Origin: Nocardioides marinus
GTDB taxonomy: Bacteria > Actinomycetota > Actinomycetes > Propionibacteriales > Nocardioidaceae
NCBI RefSeq assembly: GCF_013408145.1
Contig: NZ_JACBZI010000001.1
Coordinates: forward strand, 1,240,001 to 1,304,000
Direction of reading: 5' to 3'
Length of the DNA stretch: 64,000 bases
Both the position numbers and the translations under genes were made by a program. Below, piece by piece: positions 35,398 to 43,697 of this stretch (position 1 is its first letter; each line of letters begins with the position of its first letter). Below the pieces are notes generated by a model that worked only from the letters and a program-made list of their open reading frames with translations, had not been told where the DNA came from and did not search any database.

Positions 35398-36723
35398 ATG
35401 GAAGGACGGCACATCGGGGCCGTGCTGTGGAGGCAGCGCACGATCGCGCTGCTGGTGACCGTGCTCACCGGGATCGCCGTGGCGGTCGGGGTGATGATGG
35501 CGCCGAAGACCTACACCGCGACCGCCGAGATCTCGGCGCTCTCCTCGGTGCAGGGCAGCAACGACGACCAGGACTCGCTGCGCAGCACCCTCGGGGAGCT
35601 CGCCAACTCCCGCGAGGTCGTCGCCGACGTCGAGCAGGAGCTCGGCGGGGCACGGTCCGAGGACGAGCTGCGCCGCTCGATCGCTGGTCGCTGGGTCGAG
35701 GGCACCGTGCTGGTGGAGATCAGCGTCGACGACCGCGACCCTGAGATGGCAGCGCAGATCGCGAACCTCACCTACGCCGCGCTCACCCGCAACGACCCCA
35801 GTCGTGGGGGCCTGCGCTACACCCTGAGCAACCCCGCCAACCCCCCGGTGACGTACAGCAGCCCCAACCTCCTCCTCGCGATCCTCGTCGGCACGATGGT
35901 CTCGTTGCTGCTCGGCGCCGCTGCCGCGCTCGCCCGGGACCGACGGACCTTCCGGATCTCCAGCGCGGCCGACCTCGAGTCGGTGGTGACCGCCCCCGTC
36001 CTGGGGCACGTCCACCCGCCGCGTGAGCCCAGCCTGCTGGCGATGTACGCCGGCACGCCGGACGCCGACGTGTTCCGCCGCCTGCGCGTGTCCATCGAGG
36101 CCGAGGCCAGCGACGAGCCGGCGAGCCTGGTGGTCGTCACCGGTGTCGGCGACGGCGACCTCAACGCGTGGCTGGCGGCGAACCTGGCCATCTCGACCGC
36201 CCAGGTGGGCCGGCGCACGCTGCTCGTCGACGCCCGGATGGGCGTCGGTGCCGCGCGGCAGACCGGCACGGAGCCGGGCACGCCGGGCCTCTACGAGGTG
36301 CTGCGCGGGACGCCGCTGGTGCGTGCGCTGAGCCCCGGGCCCGTGCACGGCCTCGAGGTGCTGCCCTCGGGGTCGTGGGGTGCGGAGTCGCACGCCGAGC
36401 TGCTCGAGACGAGCTTCGCCGGCATGGCCGAGGAGGCCGAGGAGCACTTCGACGTCGTCGTCGTGATCGCCAGCCCCACCACGGTCAACGACGACGCCGT
36501 GACCATGGGGGCGCGCGGTGCGGTGGTCCTGGCCGTGCCCGAGGGGGCCCTCACGCCCGAGCAGCTGCGTCGTACCACCTACCGCATCGGTGCGGTGGGC
36601 GCCCGGCTCCTCGGCACCGTCCTCGTGGGTCGCGGCAAGGACTGGGGCCGTCCCCGGGGCCGGTCCCGCTCCCACGACGCCGACCCCGACTGGGCCGGTC
36701 TGGAGTCCGGAGGCACGAGCTGA
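35398..36723 (+). CDS. Wzz-type chain-length protein fused to a degenerate BY-kinase domain
   Basis: A 441-residue protein. A Wzz domain with two TM helices (IALLVTVLTGIAVAVGVMMA near 15-35 and LLLAILVGTMVSLLLGAAAA near 160) is followed by a kinase-like P-loop domain. The Walker A position reads GVGDGDLNAWLAANLA in place of G-x4-GKST, so the ATP-gripping Lys and Ser/Thr are missing, although the Walker A' strand TLLVDARMG is kept. There is no C-terminal tyrosine cluster. It probably controls chain length without kinase activity. ATG 35398 (or GTG 35395) is preferred; ATG 35254 with GGGAG upstream would add 48 residues. Confidence 0.85.
   Translation: MEGRHIGAVLWRQRTIALLVTVLTGIAVAVGVMMAPKTYTATAEISALSSVQGSNDDQDSLRSTLGELANSREVVADVEQELGGARSEDELRRSIAGRWVEGTVLVEISVDDRDPEMAAQIANLTYAALTRNDPSRGGLRYTLSNPANPPVTYSSPNLLLAILVGTMVSLLLGAAAALARDRRTFRISSAADLESVVTAPVLGHVHPPREPSLLAMYAGTPDADVFRRLRVSIEAEASDEPASLVVVTGVGDGDLNAWLAANLAISTAQVGRRTLLVDARMGVGAARQTGTEPGTPGLYEVLRGTPLVRALSPGPVHGLEVLPSGSWGAESHAELLETSFAGMAEEAEEHFDVVVVIASPTTVNDDAVTMGARGAVVLAVPEGALTPEQLRRTTYRIGAVGARLLGTVLVGRGKDWGRPRGRSRSHDADPDWAGLESGGTS
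36709..36713 (+). promoter_or_regulatory. Shine-Dalgarno GGAGG supporting a CTG start
   Basis: GGAGG lies 6 nt before CTG 36720, the only plausible start that keeps the first beta strand of the downstream glycosyltransferase. It is the decisive evidence for that start. Confidence 0.65.
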
Positions 36724-37862
36724 GTCCCTCGCCCCGGCGCCCGCACGGGCGACCACGAGTCCTCCACGCCTCCGTCCCGACCTCCGAGGGCACCGCGGTG
36801 GCGCTGATGGGCTACGTCCGCGAGCAGGTGGCGCGGGGGTGGGGCGTCAGCGTCGTCTGCCCCTCCGACGGCTGGCTGGGCTTCGAGGCCCGCGCCGCCG
36901 GGGCCCACGTGCAGTGGTTCGACGCGACCCGGGAGCCGGGTCGCAGCACGCTCTCGGAGACCGCACGCTTCGCGCGCGTCGTCGAGGACCTCGACCCGGA
37001 CCTGGTGCACCTGCACAGCTCCAAGGCCGGGCTGGTGGGTCGCCTCGCGGTCCGCGGTCGGCGGCCCACGATCTTCCAGCCCCACGGTTGGTCGTTCCTG
37101 GCCGGGTCGGGTGTCACCGCGCGCGCCGCGCTGCAGTGGGAACGCCTGGCCTCCCGCTGGACCGGTCAGCTGGTCTGCGTGGGCGAGGGGGAGGCCGACG
37201 TGGGGCGCCGGCACGGCATCACCGCCCCGGTGGCGGTGGTCCCCAACGGCGTGGACCTCGGGCGGTTCACGGTCTCCGGTCCGGTCGACCGGGTGCTGAC
37301 CCGTGTCGAGCTCGGCATCGACGAGGCGCCCACCGCGGTCTGCGTGGGTCGGCTGAGCCCGCAGAAGGGGCAGCGCCAGCTGCTCCAGGCCTGGGCCAAG
37401 GTCACCGCCCGGGTGCCCGGGGCCCAGCTCGTCCTGGTCGGCGACGGTCCCGACGAGGCCGACCTGCGCGCCGAGGCCGCCACGCTCGAGGGCGTGCGCT
37501 TCGTCGGGGTGCGCACCGACGTGCCGCGGTGGCTGGCCGCCGCCAACGTCGTGGTGCTGCCCTCGGCGTACGAAGGCGCCGCGTTGGCCCCCATGGAGGC
37601 GATGGCGGCCGGGCGCAGCGTCGTGGCGACCCGGGTCGAGGGCATCCAGGAGTCGCTGCCCTTCGAGTGCGGCGAGCTCGTCGCGCCCGGTGACGTCGAC
37701 GCGCTCGCCCGCGCGGTGGCGCTGCGGTTGTCGCGGCCGGCGCTCGCCGACCTCGAGGGACGGCGTGGCCACGTCCACGTGCAGAAGCACCGGGACGCGG
37801 CCACCGCCGCCCGGACGGTCAGTCAGCTGTCGCTGAGCCTGCTGGCCGCGCAGCGCCGGTGA
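36720..37862 (+). CDS. GT4-family glycosyltransferase with probable CTG start
   Basis: A 380-residue GT-B enzyme with RVLHASVPTSEGTAVALMGY (EpsD/WcaL-like N-terminus), LVHLHSSKAGLVGRL, IFQPHGWSFLAG, VVPNGVDLGRF, CVGRLSPQKGQRQLL and an intact E-x7-E in YEGAALAPMEAMAAG. There is no ATG, GTG or TTG before codon 27, which would delete the first strand. CTG 36720 overlaps the Wzz stop as CTGA, mirroring the ATGA/GTGA junctions in this locus, and has GGAGG upstream. Its 3' end overlaps the convergent sugar transferase by 44 bp. Confidence 0.87.
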   Translation: MSPSPRRPHGRPRVLHASVPTSEGTAVALMGYVREQVARGWGVSVVCPSDGWLGFEARAAGAHVQWFDATREPGRSTLSETARFARVVEDLDPDLVHLHSSKAGLVGRLAVRGRRPTIFQPHGWSFLAGSGVTARAALQWERLASRWTGQLVCVGEGEADVGRRHGITAPVAVVPNGVDLGRFTVSGPVDRVLTRVELGIDEAPTAVCVGRLSPQKGQRQLLQAWAKVTARVPGAQLVLVGDGPDEADLRAEAATLEGVRFVGVRTDVPRWLAAANVVVLPSAYEGAALAPMEAMAAGRSVVATRVEGIQESLPFECGELVAPGDVDALARAVALRLSRPALADLEGRRGHVHVQKHRDAATAARTVSQLSLSLLAAQRR

Positions 37863-39240
37863 GCATGCTGATCACCTCGGGCCGCCGGCGGGCCGGGTCG
37901 TGCCGGAACGTGCCCAGCGTGCGCACCAGGATCTTCGCGTCCGTCCACAGCGACCAGTTCTCGATGTAGTAGTTGTCGGCGCGGACGCGGTCCTCGATCG
38001 AGGTGTCGCCCCGCAGCTTGTTGACCTGGGCCCACCCGGTGAGCCCGGTGTCGACGCGGTGCCGGTGGCGGTACCCCTCGAGGGTCTCGGAGAACTGCTG
38101 GACGAAGTGCGGCCGCTCGGGGCGCGGCCCGACCAGCGACATGTCGCCACGCAGGATGTTCCACAGCTGCGGCAGCTCGTCGATGCCGGTACGACGCAGG
38201 AACCGCCCGACCCGACCCAGTCGCGGGTCGTGGTCGGCGTTCCACGTGACGGCTGCCTCGGCGGTCGTCGCCGGGATCGTGCGCAGCTTGAGCAGCTCGA
38301 AGGTCCGTCCCGCGCGGCCCACCCGCTCCTGGCGGAACAGCACGCCCGAGCCGGTCTCGAGCCGCAGCAGCCCGGCCGCCACGGCGAGCACGGGGGAGAG
38401 CGCGACCAGGGCCGCCAGGGACAGCACGACGTCGAAGGCCCGCTTGACCAGCACCTGCCCGGGCTGCGGGCGGAAGCGGTGCAGCCGCACCAGTGTCGTG
38501 TCGCGGACGACCTCCAGGCTGCGGGCCCGGTCGAGGCCGAGCAGCTGGAAGTAGCGCGGGACCACGAAGACCTGACGCTGGTTGAGCTGGCACCAGCGCA
38601 CCAGCGAGAGCGTCTGCTGGTCGTCGGCGGAGCCGAAGGCGAAGATCACGTCGTCGACCGACAGGTCGCGCAGCACCGCCGGGAGACGACGGGTGGGACC
38701 CAGCAGCGGAGCGCTGAGGGTGCGCGGGTCCACGTCGTCGTCGACGAAGCCGAGCGGCCGCAGGCCGAGGGAGGGGTCGGCGCGCAGTGCTGCCACCAGC
38801 TCGCGGCCCACGCGGTCGGCGCCCACCACCACGACCCGGTGCGCCAGCACGCCGTGCCGGCGCAGGCGCCGGACGGCGGCGTAGGCGAGCGAGCGGGAGA
38901 CCATCAGGGCGCCGAGCACGGCCAGCAACGTGAGTCCCGCCCCGCGTACGGACTCACCGACCGTGCGCGTGCCGCTGACGTCGAAGGCCATCAGCAGCAC
39001 ACTGGCCGTGAGAGCGACGAACGACAGGGCCGGCAGGTCCTCGAGCACCGAGAGCACCAGCCGAGAGCGGTGCAGGTGCAGCGCCCCGGCCACCACCAGG
39101 GCACCGAGGACGGCGCCTGCCACCGCGGTCGCCCCTGGAGCGCCTCCGAGGAGGACCGCCGCGAGCATGGCCGCGAGGTCCGAGACCACGAGCGCTGGTG
39201 TGATGGAGATGCCGCGCCTGCGCGCGCGTGGACCGGTCAT
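37819..39240 (-). CDS. Polyprenyl-phosphate sugar-1-phosphate transferase (WbaP/exopolysaccharide initiating enzyme)
   Basis: A 473-residue polyisoprenyl-phosphate hexose-1-phosphate transferase that starts the repeat unit on undecaprenyl phosphate. It has four to five N-terminal TM helices, a CoA-binding-like Rossmann middle domain (VVVVGADRVGRELVAALRAD), then the bacterial sugar transferase core: KRAFDVVLSLAALVALSP, FRQERVGRAGRTFELLKLRT and RTGIDELPQLWNILRGDMSL, VGPRPE. ATG 39240 (GGGGG 5 nt upstream) or ATG 39252. It is convergent with, and overlaps, the preceding GT gene. Confidence 0.92.
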   Translation of the reverse strand: MTGPRARRRGISITPALVVSDLAAMLAAVLLGGAPGATAVAGAVLGALVVAGALHLHRSRLVLSVLEDLPALSFVALTASVLLMAFDVSGTRTVGESVRGAGLTLLAVLGALMVSRSLAYAAVRRLRRHGVLAHRVVVVGADRVGRELVAALRADPSLGLRPLGFVDDDVDPRTLSAPLLGPTRRLPAVLRDLSVDDVIFAFGSADDQQTLSLVRWCQLNQRQVFVVPRYFQLLGLDRARSLEVVRDTTLVRLHRFRPQPGQVLVKRAFDVVLSLAALVALSPVLAVAAGLLRLETGSGVLFRQERVGRAGRTFELLKLRTIPATTAEAAVTWNADHDPRLGRVGRFLRRTGIDELPQLWNILRGDMSLVGPRPERPHFVQQFSETLEGYRHRHRVDTGLTGWAQVNKLRGDTSIEDRVRADNYYIENWSLWTDAKILVRTLGTFRHDPARRRPEVISMLTGAARPAGSATAD

Positions 39241-39357
39241 GCGTGCCCCCATGGTGCTGAGTGCCCCCTCTTTCGTCGACGTCGGAGGATCGCCCCGACC
39301 CGCACAGGCTTCCCCGACGCCGCTGGGCTCAACCGTGCTGGGAGGGTGATCTGCTCG

Positions 39358-39363
39358 TAGGCT
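39358..39363 (+). promoter_or_regulatory. -10 element of the APH-MFS operon (leaderless)
   Basis: TAGGCT with 6 nt to the GTG at 39370, so the APH-like gene would be leaderless. Confidence 0.5.
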
Positions 39364-39369
39364 CCGCGG

Positions 39370-40224
39370 GTGACCAGCGCCCTGTCCCCCGAGACCGCGC
39401 GGAGGCTGGACGCGGTGTCCCGGGCGCTGCGCAAGCAGTGGGGCCTGCGGACCGAGTCCGACGAGGTGTGGGGGCACCACTCCCACGTGGTGCCGGTGCG
39501 CACCGACGAGGGGATCCCCGCAGTGCTGAAGGTCGCGGCGGAGGACCAGGAGACCGAGCACGAGGCCCTGGCGCTGCAGCACTGGGGCGGTCGGGGAGCG
39601 GTGCGCCTGCTCCGGGCGGACCCCCGGCGCCGGGCCGTCCTGCTGGAGCGCCTCGAGCGCCGCGACCTCTCCGAGGAGTGGGACGTCCGTGCCTGTGAGG
39701 AGGTCGCCGGGCTCTACCGGCTGCTGCACGTCCCCGCCCCGCCGCAGCTGCTGCCCCTCACGGCGTACGTCGGGCGCTTCGTCGACCCGTTGGCGGGCCT
39801 GCCGCGCGACGCACCCCTGCCGCGCCGGATGGTGGAGCAGTGCCTGGCCCACCTGCGCGACTTGGTCGCCGACGACGCGAGCACCGGCACCATGGTCCAC
39901 GGCGACCTGCACTACGAGAACGTCCTCGCCGACCGGACCGGGGAGTGGGTGGCCATCGACCCGCACGCCATGAGCGGTGACCCGCACTGGGAGCCGGCGC
40001 CGCTGCTCTGGAACCGCCTCGACGAGGCCCGGGGCGACCTGCGTCGCACCGTGCGAGTCCGGTTCGAGACCGTCGTCGACGCCGCCGGGCTGGACGAGGA
40101 CCGGGCGCGCGCGTGGGCGGTGGTGCGGCTGGTGCTCAACGCCTTCCGGGCGGTCCGCTCGGACGGGTCGGACCCGGCGTACGTCACGCGGATGCTCACG
40201 GTGCTCAAGGCGGTGCAGTCGTGA
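39370..40224 (+). CDS. Aminoglycoside/hydroxyurea-type small-molecule kinase (APH fold)
   Basis: A 284-residue kinase of the APH(6)/hydroxyurea phosphotransferase type. The catalytic loop MVHGDLHYENVL has all H-x-D-x4-N residues and is followed by the metal loop AIDPHAMSGDPHWE, whose DP-x4-GDP-x2-E pattern is typical of streptomycin 6-kinase-like proteins. It should phosphorylate a hydroxylated small molecule; the substrate and any resistance role are unproven. GTG 39370; its stop overlaps the GTG of an MFS exporter. Confidence 0.87.
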   Translation: MTSALSPETARRLDAVSRALRKQWGLRTESDEVWGHHSHVVPVRTDEGIPAVLKVAAEDQETEHEALALQHWGGRGAVRLLRADPRRRAVLLERLERRDLSEEWDVRACEEVAGLYRLLHVPAPPQLLPLTAYVGRFVDPLAGLPRDAPLPRRMVEQCLAHLRDLVADDASTGTMVHGDLHYENVLADRTGEWVAIDPHAMSGDPHWEPAPLLWNRLDEARGDLRRTVRVRFETVVDAAGLDEDRARAWAVVRLVLNAFRAVRSDGSDPAYVTRMLTVLKAVQS

Positions 40225-41567
40225 CGACCACCGACGGCACTCGCAGCCTGCTCGCCGGTGGCTACCGCGGCGCGACGATCGGGTCCTTCGCCCTGGTCTT
40301 CCTCGCGGCGTTCGAGGCGTTGGCCGTCGCCACCGTCATGCCCACCGTGAGCGCCGAGCTCGACGGCCGGGCCTGGTTCGCCGCCGCGTTCTCCGCCGCG
40401 CTCGCCGCCAGCCTGGTGGGCATGGTCGTCGTCGGCCTGTGGGCCGACCGCCGCGGCGCCGTCCGTCCGCTGCTGGCCGCCGTGGCGCTGTTCGGCCTGG
40501 GCCTGCTCGCCGCGGGACTGGCCCCGACGATGCCGGTCCTGGTGGCCGGACGGGTGCTGCAGGGACTCGGCGGGGGAGGGCTGACGGTCGCGCTCTACGT
40601 CCTGGTCGCGCAGGTGTACGACGACGTCGACCGTCCCCGGATCCTCGGGGCGTTCGCGGCCGCCTGGGTGCTCCCCGGCCTGGTCGGGCCCTTCGCCTCC
40701 GGCCTCGTCGCCGACACGGTCGGCTGGCGCTGGGTCTTCCTCGGCGTCCTGGTGCTGACGGGTCTCGCCCTCGCACTGCTCGTGCCCTCGCTGGCCCAGG
40801 TCGAGCCGCCGGCGCCCGCACCGGCGGCCCGGGGAGGGCTGCGACGGGTGGGCCTGGCCGCGGCGGTCGCCGCGGGGCTGCTGGCCCTCAACGCCCTCGC
40901 CGGCCTGCCGCGCGGGACCGCCTGGCCACTCAGCGTGCTCGCGCTGGGGCTCGCGCTGTGGTCGCTGCGTCCGCTGCTGCCCCGGGGCACCCTCCGCGCC
41001 GCGCCCGGGCTCCCGGCGGTGGTCGCGCTGCGGGGGGCGGTGGGCGCGACCTTCTTCGCCACCGAGGCCTACCTGCCCTACCTCCTCCAGGAGCAGTACG
41101 ACGCCGGGCTGGCCACCAGCGGCCTGGTCCTCACCGCGGCGACCCTGGGGTGGGCCGGCGCCTCCCAGGTGCAGGCGCGCCTCGGTGCGCGGCTCAGCGA
41201 CGAGGCCGCCCTCCGCGCGGGAGCGCTGGGGCTGGCCGCCGGGGTGCTGGTGATCCTGGTGGTGGCTGTGCTGGACCTGCCCGGCGCGCTCGTGGTGCTC
41301 GGCTGGCTCGCGGCGGCTGCGGGCATGGGGCTGATGTACCCCCGCATCACGCGTGCCGTCCTGGCCCGCAGCGACGCGCGGGAGCGGGGCTCGGCCTCGG
41401 CGGCCGTCACCCTGGCCGACGCCGTCGGGGCGGCTTCCGCCGTGGCGCTGGCCGGGCTGGTCTTCACCAGCGTGGGGACGGCCGCGGACCGGGAGGCGTT
41501 CGTGGCGGTCCTGCTGCTCACCTCGCTGGCCGGCGTCGGGGCCGTGGCGGTCTCCCGCCGGGTCTAG
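40221..41567 (+). CDS. MFS transporter (drug exporter-like)
   Basis: A 448-residue major facilitator protein with about 12-14 TM helices. The first TM block is SFALVFLAAFEALAVATVMP, with a motif-A-like GLWADRRGAVRP loop and a GRVLQGLGGGGLTVALYVLVAQ block typical of drug/H+ antiporters. GTG 40221 overlaps the kinase stop (GTGA), so the two are translationally coupled. An export-plus-phosphorylation pair is compatible with drug detoxification or sugar/nucleoside handling. A GC hairpin follows. Confidence 0.87.
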   Translation: MTTTDGTRSLLAGGYRGATIGSFALVFLAAFEALAVATVMPTVSAELDGRAWFAAAFSAALAASLVGMVVVGLWADRRGAVRPLLAAVALFGLGLLAAGLAPTMPVLVAGRVLQGLGGGGLTVALYVLVAQVYDDVDRPRILGAFAAAWVLPGLVGPFASGLVADTVGWRWVFLGVLVLTGLALALLVPSLAQVEPPAPAPAARGGLRRVGLAAAVAAGLLALNALAGLPRGTAWPLSVLALGLALWSLRPLLPRGTLRAAPGLPAVVALRGAVGATFFATEAYLPYLLQEQYDAGLATSGLVLTAATLGWAGASQVQARLGARLSDEAALRAGALGLAAGVLVILVVAVLDLPGALVVLGWLAAAAGMGLMYPRITRAVLARSDARERGSASAAVTLADAVGAASAVALAGLVFTSVGTAADREAFVAVLLLTSLAGVGAVAVSRRV

Positions 41568-41618
41568 CGGCACTCGGCACCTGCCCAGGGTCCCCGCGGT
41601 CCGGGACCTTCGCCCCAT

Positions 41619-41644
41619 CCCTCCGGGGGGTCCCCGGCGGAGGG
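41619..41644 (+). terminator. Possible terminator after the MFS gene
   Basis: CCCTCCG (41619) and CGGAGGG (41638) are perfect 7-nt complements with a GC-rich loop that can pair further (GGGG/CCCC). It is about 50 bp after the MFS stop and before the SD of the next gene. Confidence 0.4.
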
Positions 41645-41700
41645 TGGAGGTGGGCCGCGGAGCGACCGCGGACACCCGGAGCAGTCAGAGGGAGCGGGTC

Positions 41701-42900
41701 ATGCGCAAGAAGGTCCTGGTACTGGGCGGCAACTTCGGCGGTCTCACGGCCGCCCTGGCCGTCAAGCACGAGCTGGAGGGGGACGTCGACGTCACGGTGG
41801 TCTCCAAGGACGACCAGTTCCTGTTCAACCCCAGCCTGATCTGGCTGCCGTTCGGCAAGCGCGACCGTGGCGACCTCACCTTCCCGATCGCCCCCACGTT
41901 CGAGAGCCACGGGGTGGACTTCGAGCACGTGGCCGCGACGGGGATCGACGCCGACGGCAAGCAGGTGACGCTGGCGGACGGCCGCACGCTCGACTACGAC
42001 TACCTCGTCATCGCCACCGGCTACCGCAACAACGACGACGTGGTCCCCGGCTACCGCGAGAACGCGGTCACCATCACCACGCTCTCCGACGCCGAGCACG
42101 CGGGCACCGCCTGGCAGCGCTACCTGGAGGACCCCGGTGACATCGTCATCGCCGCCACCCAGGGGGCCGGGTGCTTCGGCGCGGCCTACGAGTTCCTGTT
42201 CAACACCTCCTACCAGCTGCGCAAGGCGGGGCTGCACAAGGACGTGAGGCTCAGCTACGTCACCAGCGAGCCGTTCCTGGGCCACTTCGGCATCGGCGGG
42301 CTCCCGCACGGCGAGCAGCTGCTGAAGATGTTCTTGAAGAAGGAGGGCATCACCGCCCACCTCGACGCCGGTATCGACCACGTCGCCGAGGACGCGATCG
42401 TGCTGGCCGACGGCACCGAGCTGCCCTCGGCGTACTCCATGGTCGTGCCGCCGTTCCTGGGCCAGGAGTTCCTGCTGGCCAGCGGCCTGACCGACGACAA
42501 GGGCTACGTCCGGGTCCGCGACACCTACCAGACCGAGAAGTACGACGACGTGTACGCCGTGGGCATCGCCGCCGCCGTGGACGTGCCGTGGCAGACGCCC
42601 ACCCCGGTGGGCATCCCCAAGACCGGGTTCCCGACCGAGCAGATGGCGCACACGGCCGCCAAGAACATCGCCGCCCAGGTGCGGGGCGAGGTGCCCGAGC
42701 ACGAGCAGGCCTTCGGCGACATCAAGGCGATCTGCGTGATGGACGCCGGCAACAACGGCGTGGTCATCCTGGCGGACAAGATGCTGCCCCCGCGCAAGCA
42801 CGGGGTCCTGATCCCGGGGCCGCAGGCGCACCTGATGAAGCTGGGCTTCGAGAAGTACTTCATGTGGAAGATGCGGCACGGCTACGTCCAGCTGCCGTGA
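41701..42900 (+). CDS. Sulfide:quinone oxidoreductase-like FAD flavoprotein
   Basis: A 399-residue pyridine-nucleotide-disulfide-fold flavoprotein of the SQR/NDH-2 group. It has an N-terminal FAD motif VLGGNFGG, DYLVIATGY, a Cys in QGAGCFGAAYEF at a position used by SQRs for the redox centre, VVPPFLGQEF, and the C-terminal VGIPKTGFPTEQMAHTAAKNI with a membrane-associating tail (GFEKYFMWKMRHGYVQLP). It probably oxidises a sulfur compound or acts as a quinone reductase at the membrane. ATG 41701 has GAGGGAG upstream. Confidence 0.82.
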   Translation: MRKKVLVLGGNFGGLTAALAVKHELEGDVDVTVVSKDDQFLFNPSLIWLPFGKRDRGDLTFPIAPTFESHGVDFEHVAATGIDADGKQVTLADGRTLDYDYLVIATGYRNNDDVVPGYRENAVTITTLSDAEHAGTAWQRYLEDPGDIVIAATQGAGCFGAAYEFLFNTSYQLRKAGLHKDVRLSYVTSEPFLGHFGIGGLPHGEQLLKMFLKKEGITAHLDAGIDHVAEDAIVLADGTELPSAYSMVVPPFLGQEFLLASGLTDDKGYVRVRDTYQTEKYDDVYAVGIAAAVDVPWQTPTPVGIPKTGFPTEQMAHTAAKNIAAQVRGEVPEHEQAFGDIKAICVMDAGNNGVVILADKMLPPRKHGVLIPGPQAHLMKLGFEKYFMWKMRHGYVQLP

Positions 42901-42921
42901 CCCCTGGGAGAGGATGTGCGC

Positions 42922-43566
42922 GTGGCGCACATCCTCTCCGTCAACGTCGGCCGGCCCCGCGAGGCGGCCTGGGCCGGCATCGGTCGCACCTCCATCGACA
43001 AGACCACGGTCAGCGGGGCCGTCCGGGTGGGACGGCTGGGCCTGGACGGGGACGAGGTCTCCGACACCAGGCACCACGGCGGTCCCGACCAGGCGGTCTA
43101 CGTCTTCGCCCGCGAGGACCTCGACCACTGGGAGGGCGAGCTCGGCCAGCCGATCCCGGACGGCCAGTTCGGGGAGAACCTCACGACGTCGGGCATCGAC
43201 GTCAACGAGGCCGAGATCGGCGAGCGCTGGCAGGTCGGGGAGGTGCTCCTCGAGGTCCGCTCGGTGCGCACCCCGTGCAACGACTTCAAGGTCTGGATGG
43301 GCCGCACCGGCTACGACAGCACCGCCTGGGTACGACGCTTCGCGCAGCTCGCCCGGCCCGGCCCGTACCTCCGGGTGCTCGGCGAGGGGTCGGTGCGAGC
43401 CGGTGACGAGCTCACCGTGGTGCACCGCCCGGGGCACGGTGTCACGGTGAGCACGATGTTCCGGGCGCTGCACACCGACCACGCGCTGCTGCCGCGGCTG
43501 CTGGAGGTGCCGGACCTGGTGCCGCGGGCGCGGGAGAAGGCCGAGTCCTACCTGGCCGGTCGGTGA
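42922..43566 (+). CDS. MOSC-domain protein (YiiM-like)
   Basis: A 214-residue MOSC protein related to molybdenum-cofactor sulfurase C-terminal domains and to YiiM, which reduces N-hydroxylated compounds with Moco. It has GLDGDEVSDTRHHGGPDQAVYVF, FGENLTTSGIDVNEAEIG and the conserved Cys in VRTPCNDF, plus a C-terminal three-helix (3-alpha) part. GTG 42922 is chosen because GGGAGAGG lies 8 nt upstream; GTG 42916 is too close to it. It begins 21 bp after the SQR-like gene, so co-transcription is likely. Confidence 0.88.
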   Translation: MAHILSVNVGRPREAAWAGIGRTSIDKTTVSGAVRVGRLGLDGDEVSDTRHHGGPDQAVYVFAREDLDHWEGELGQPIPDGQFGENLTTSGIDVNEAEIGERWQVGEVLLEVRSVRTPCNDFKVWMGRTGYDSTAWVRRFAQLARPGPYLRVLGEGSVRAGDELTVVHRPGHGVTVSTMFRALHTDHALLPRLLEVPDLVPRAREKAESYLAGR

Positions 43567-43602
43567 TCCGGCGTCGGCCGGTGCATCTTGCTGCGTGGGT
43601 TG

Positions 43603-43616
43603 CTACGCGCGAGTAG
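43603..43616. promoter_or_regulatory. Candidate operator upstream of the acyl-CoA ligase gene
   Basis: CTACGCGCGAGTAG is a palindrome at 12 of 14 positions, flanked by TTG and GCAA. It lies just upstream of a TAGGTT hexamer at 43628. The size, position and target suggest a TetR-type repressor of fatty acid degradation. The regulator is not in the window. Confidence 0.4.
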
Positions 43617-43627
43617 GCAAAGTGACA

Positions 43628-43633
43628 TAGGTT
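43628..43633 (+). promoter_or_regulatory. Candidate -10 of the acyl-CoA ligase gene
   Basis: TAGGTT, about 64 nt upstream of the ATG at 43698. The predicted -35 region overlaps the palindrome at 43603-43616, so binding there would block the promoter. Confidence 0.4.
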
Positions 43634-43697
43634 ACGAGCCACACCCGACGCCGGAGGGGGCGCCGGGAGTCCCGCCGCACTCTCGTACAGGAGCGAC

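Noticed and set aside
39370..41567. Calling the APH-MFS pair an antibiotic resistance cassette
   Set aside because: The family covers many substrates, and no biosynthetic or mobile element genes are near. Resistance cannot be concluded from sequence.
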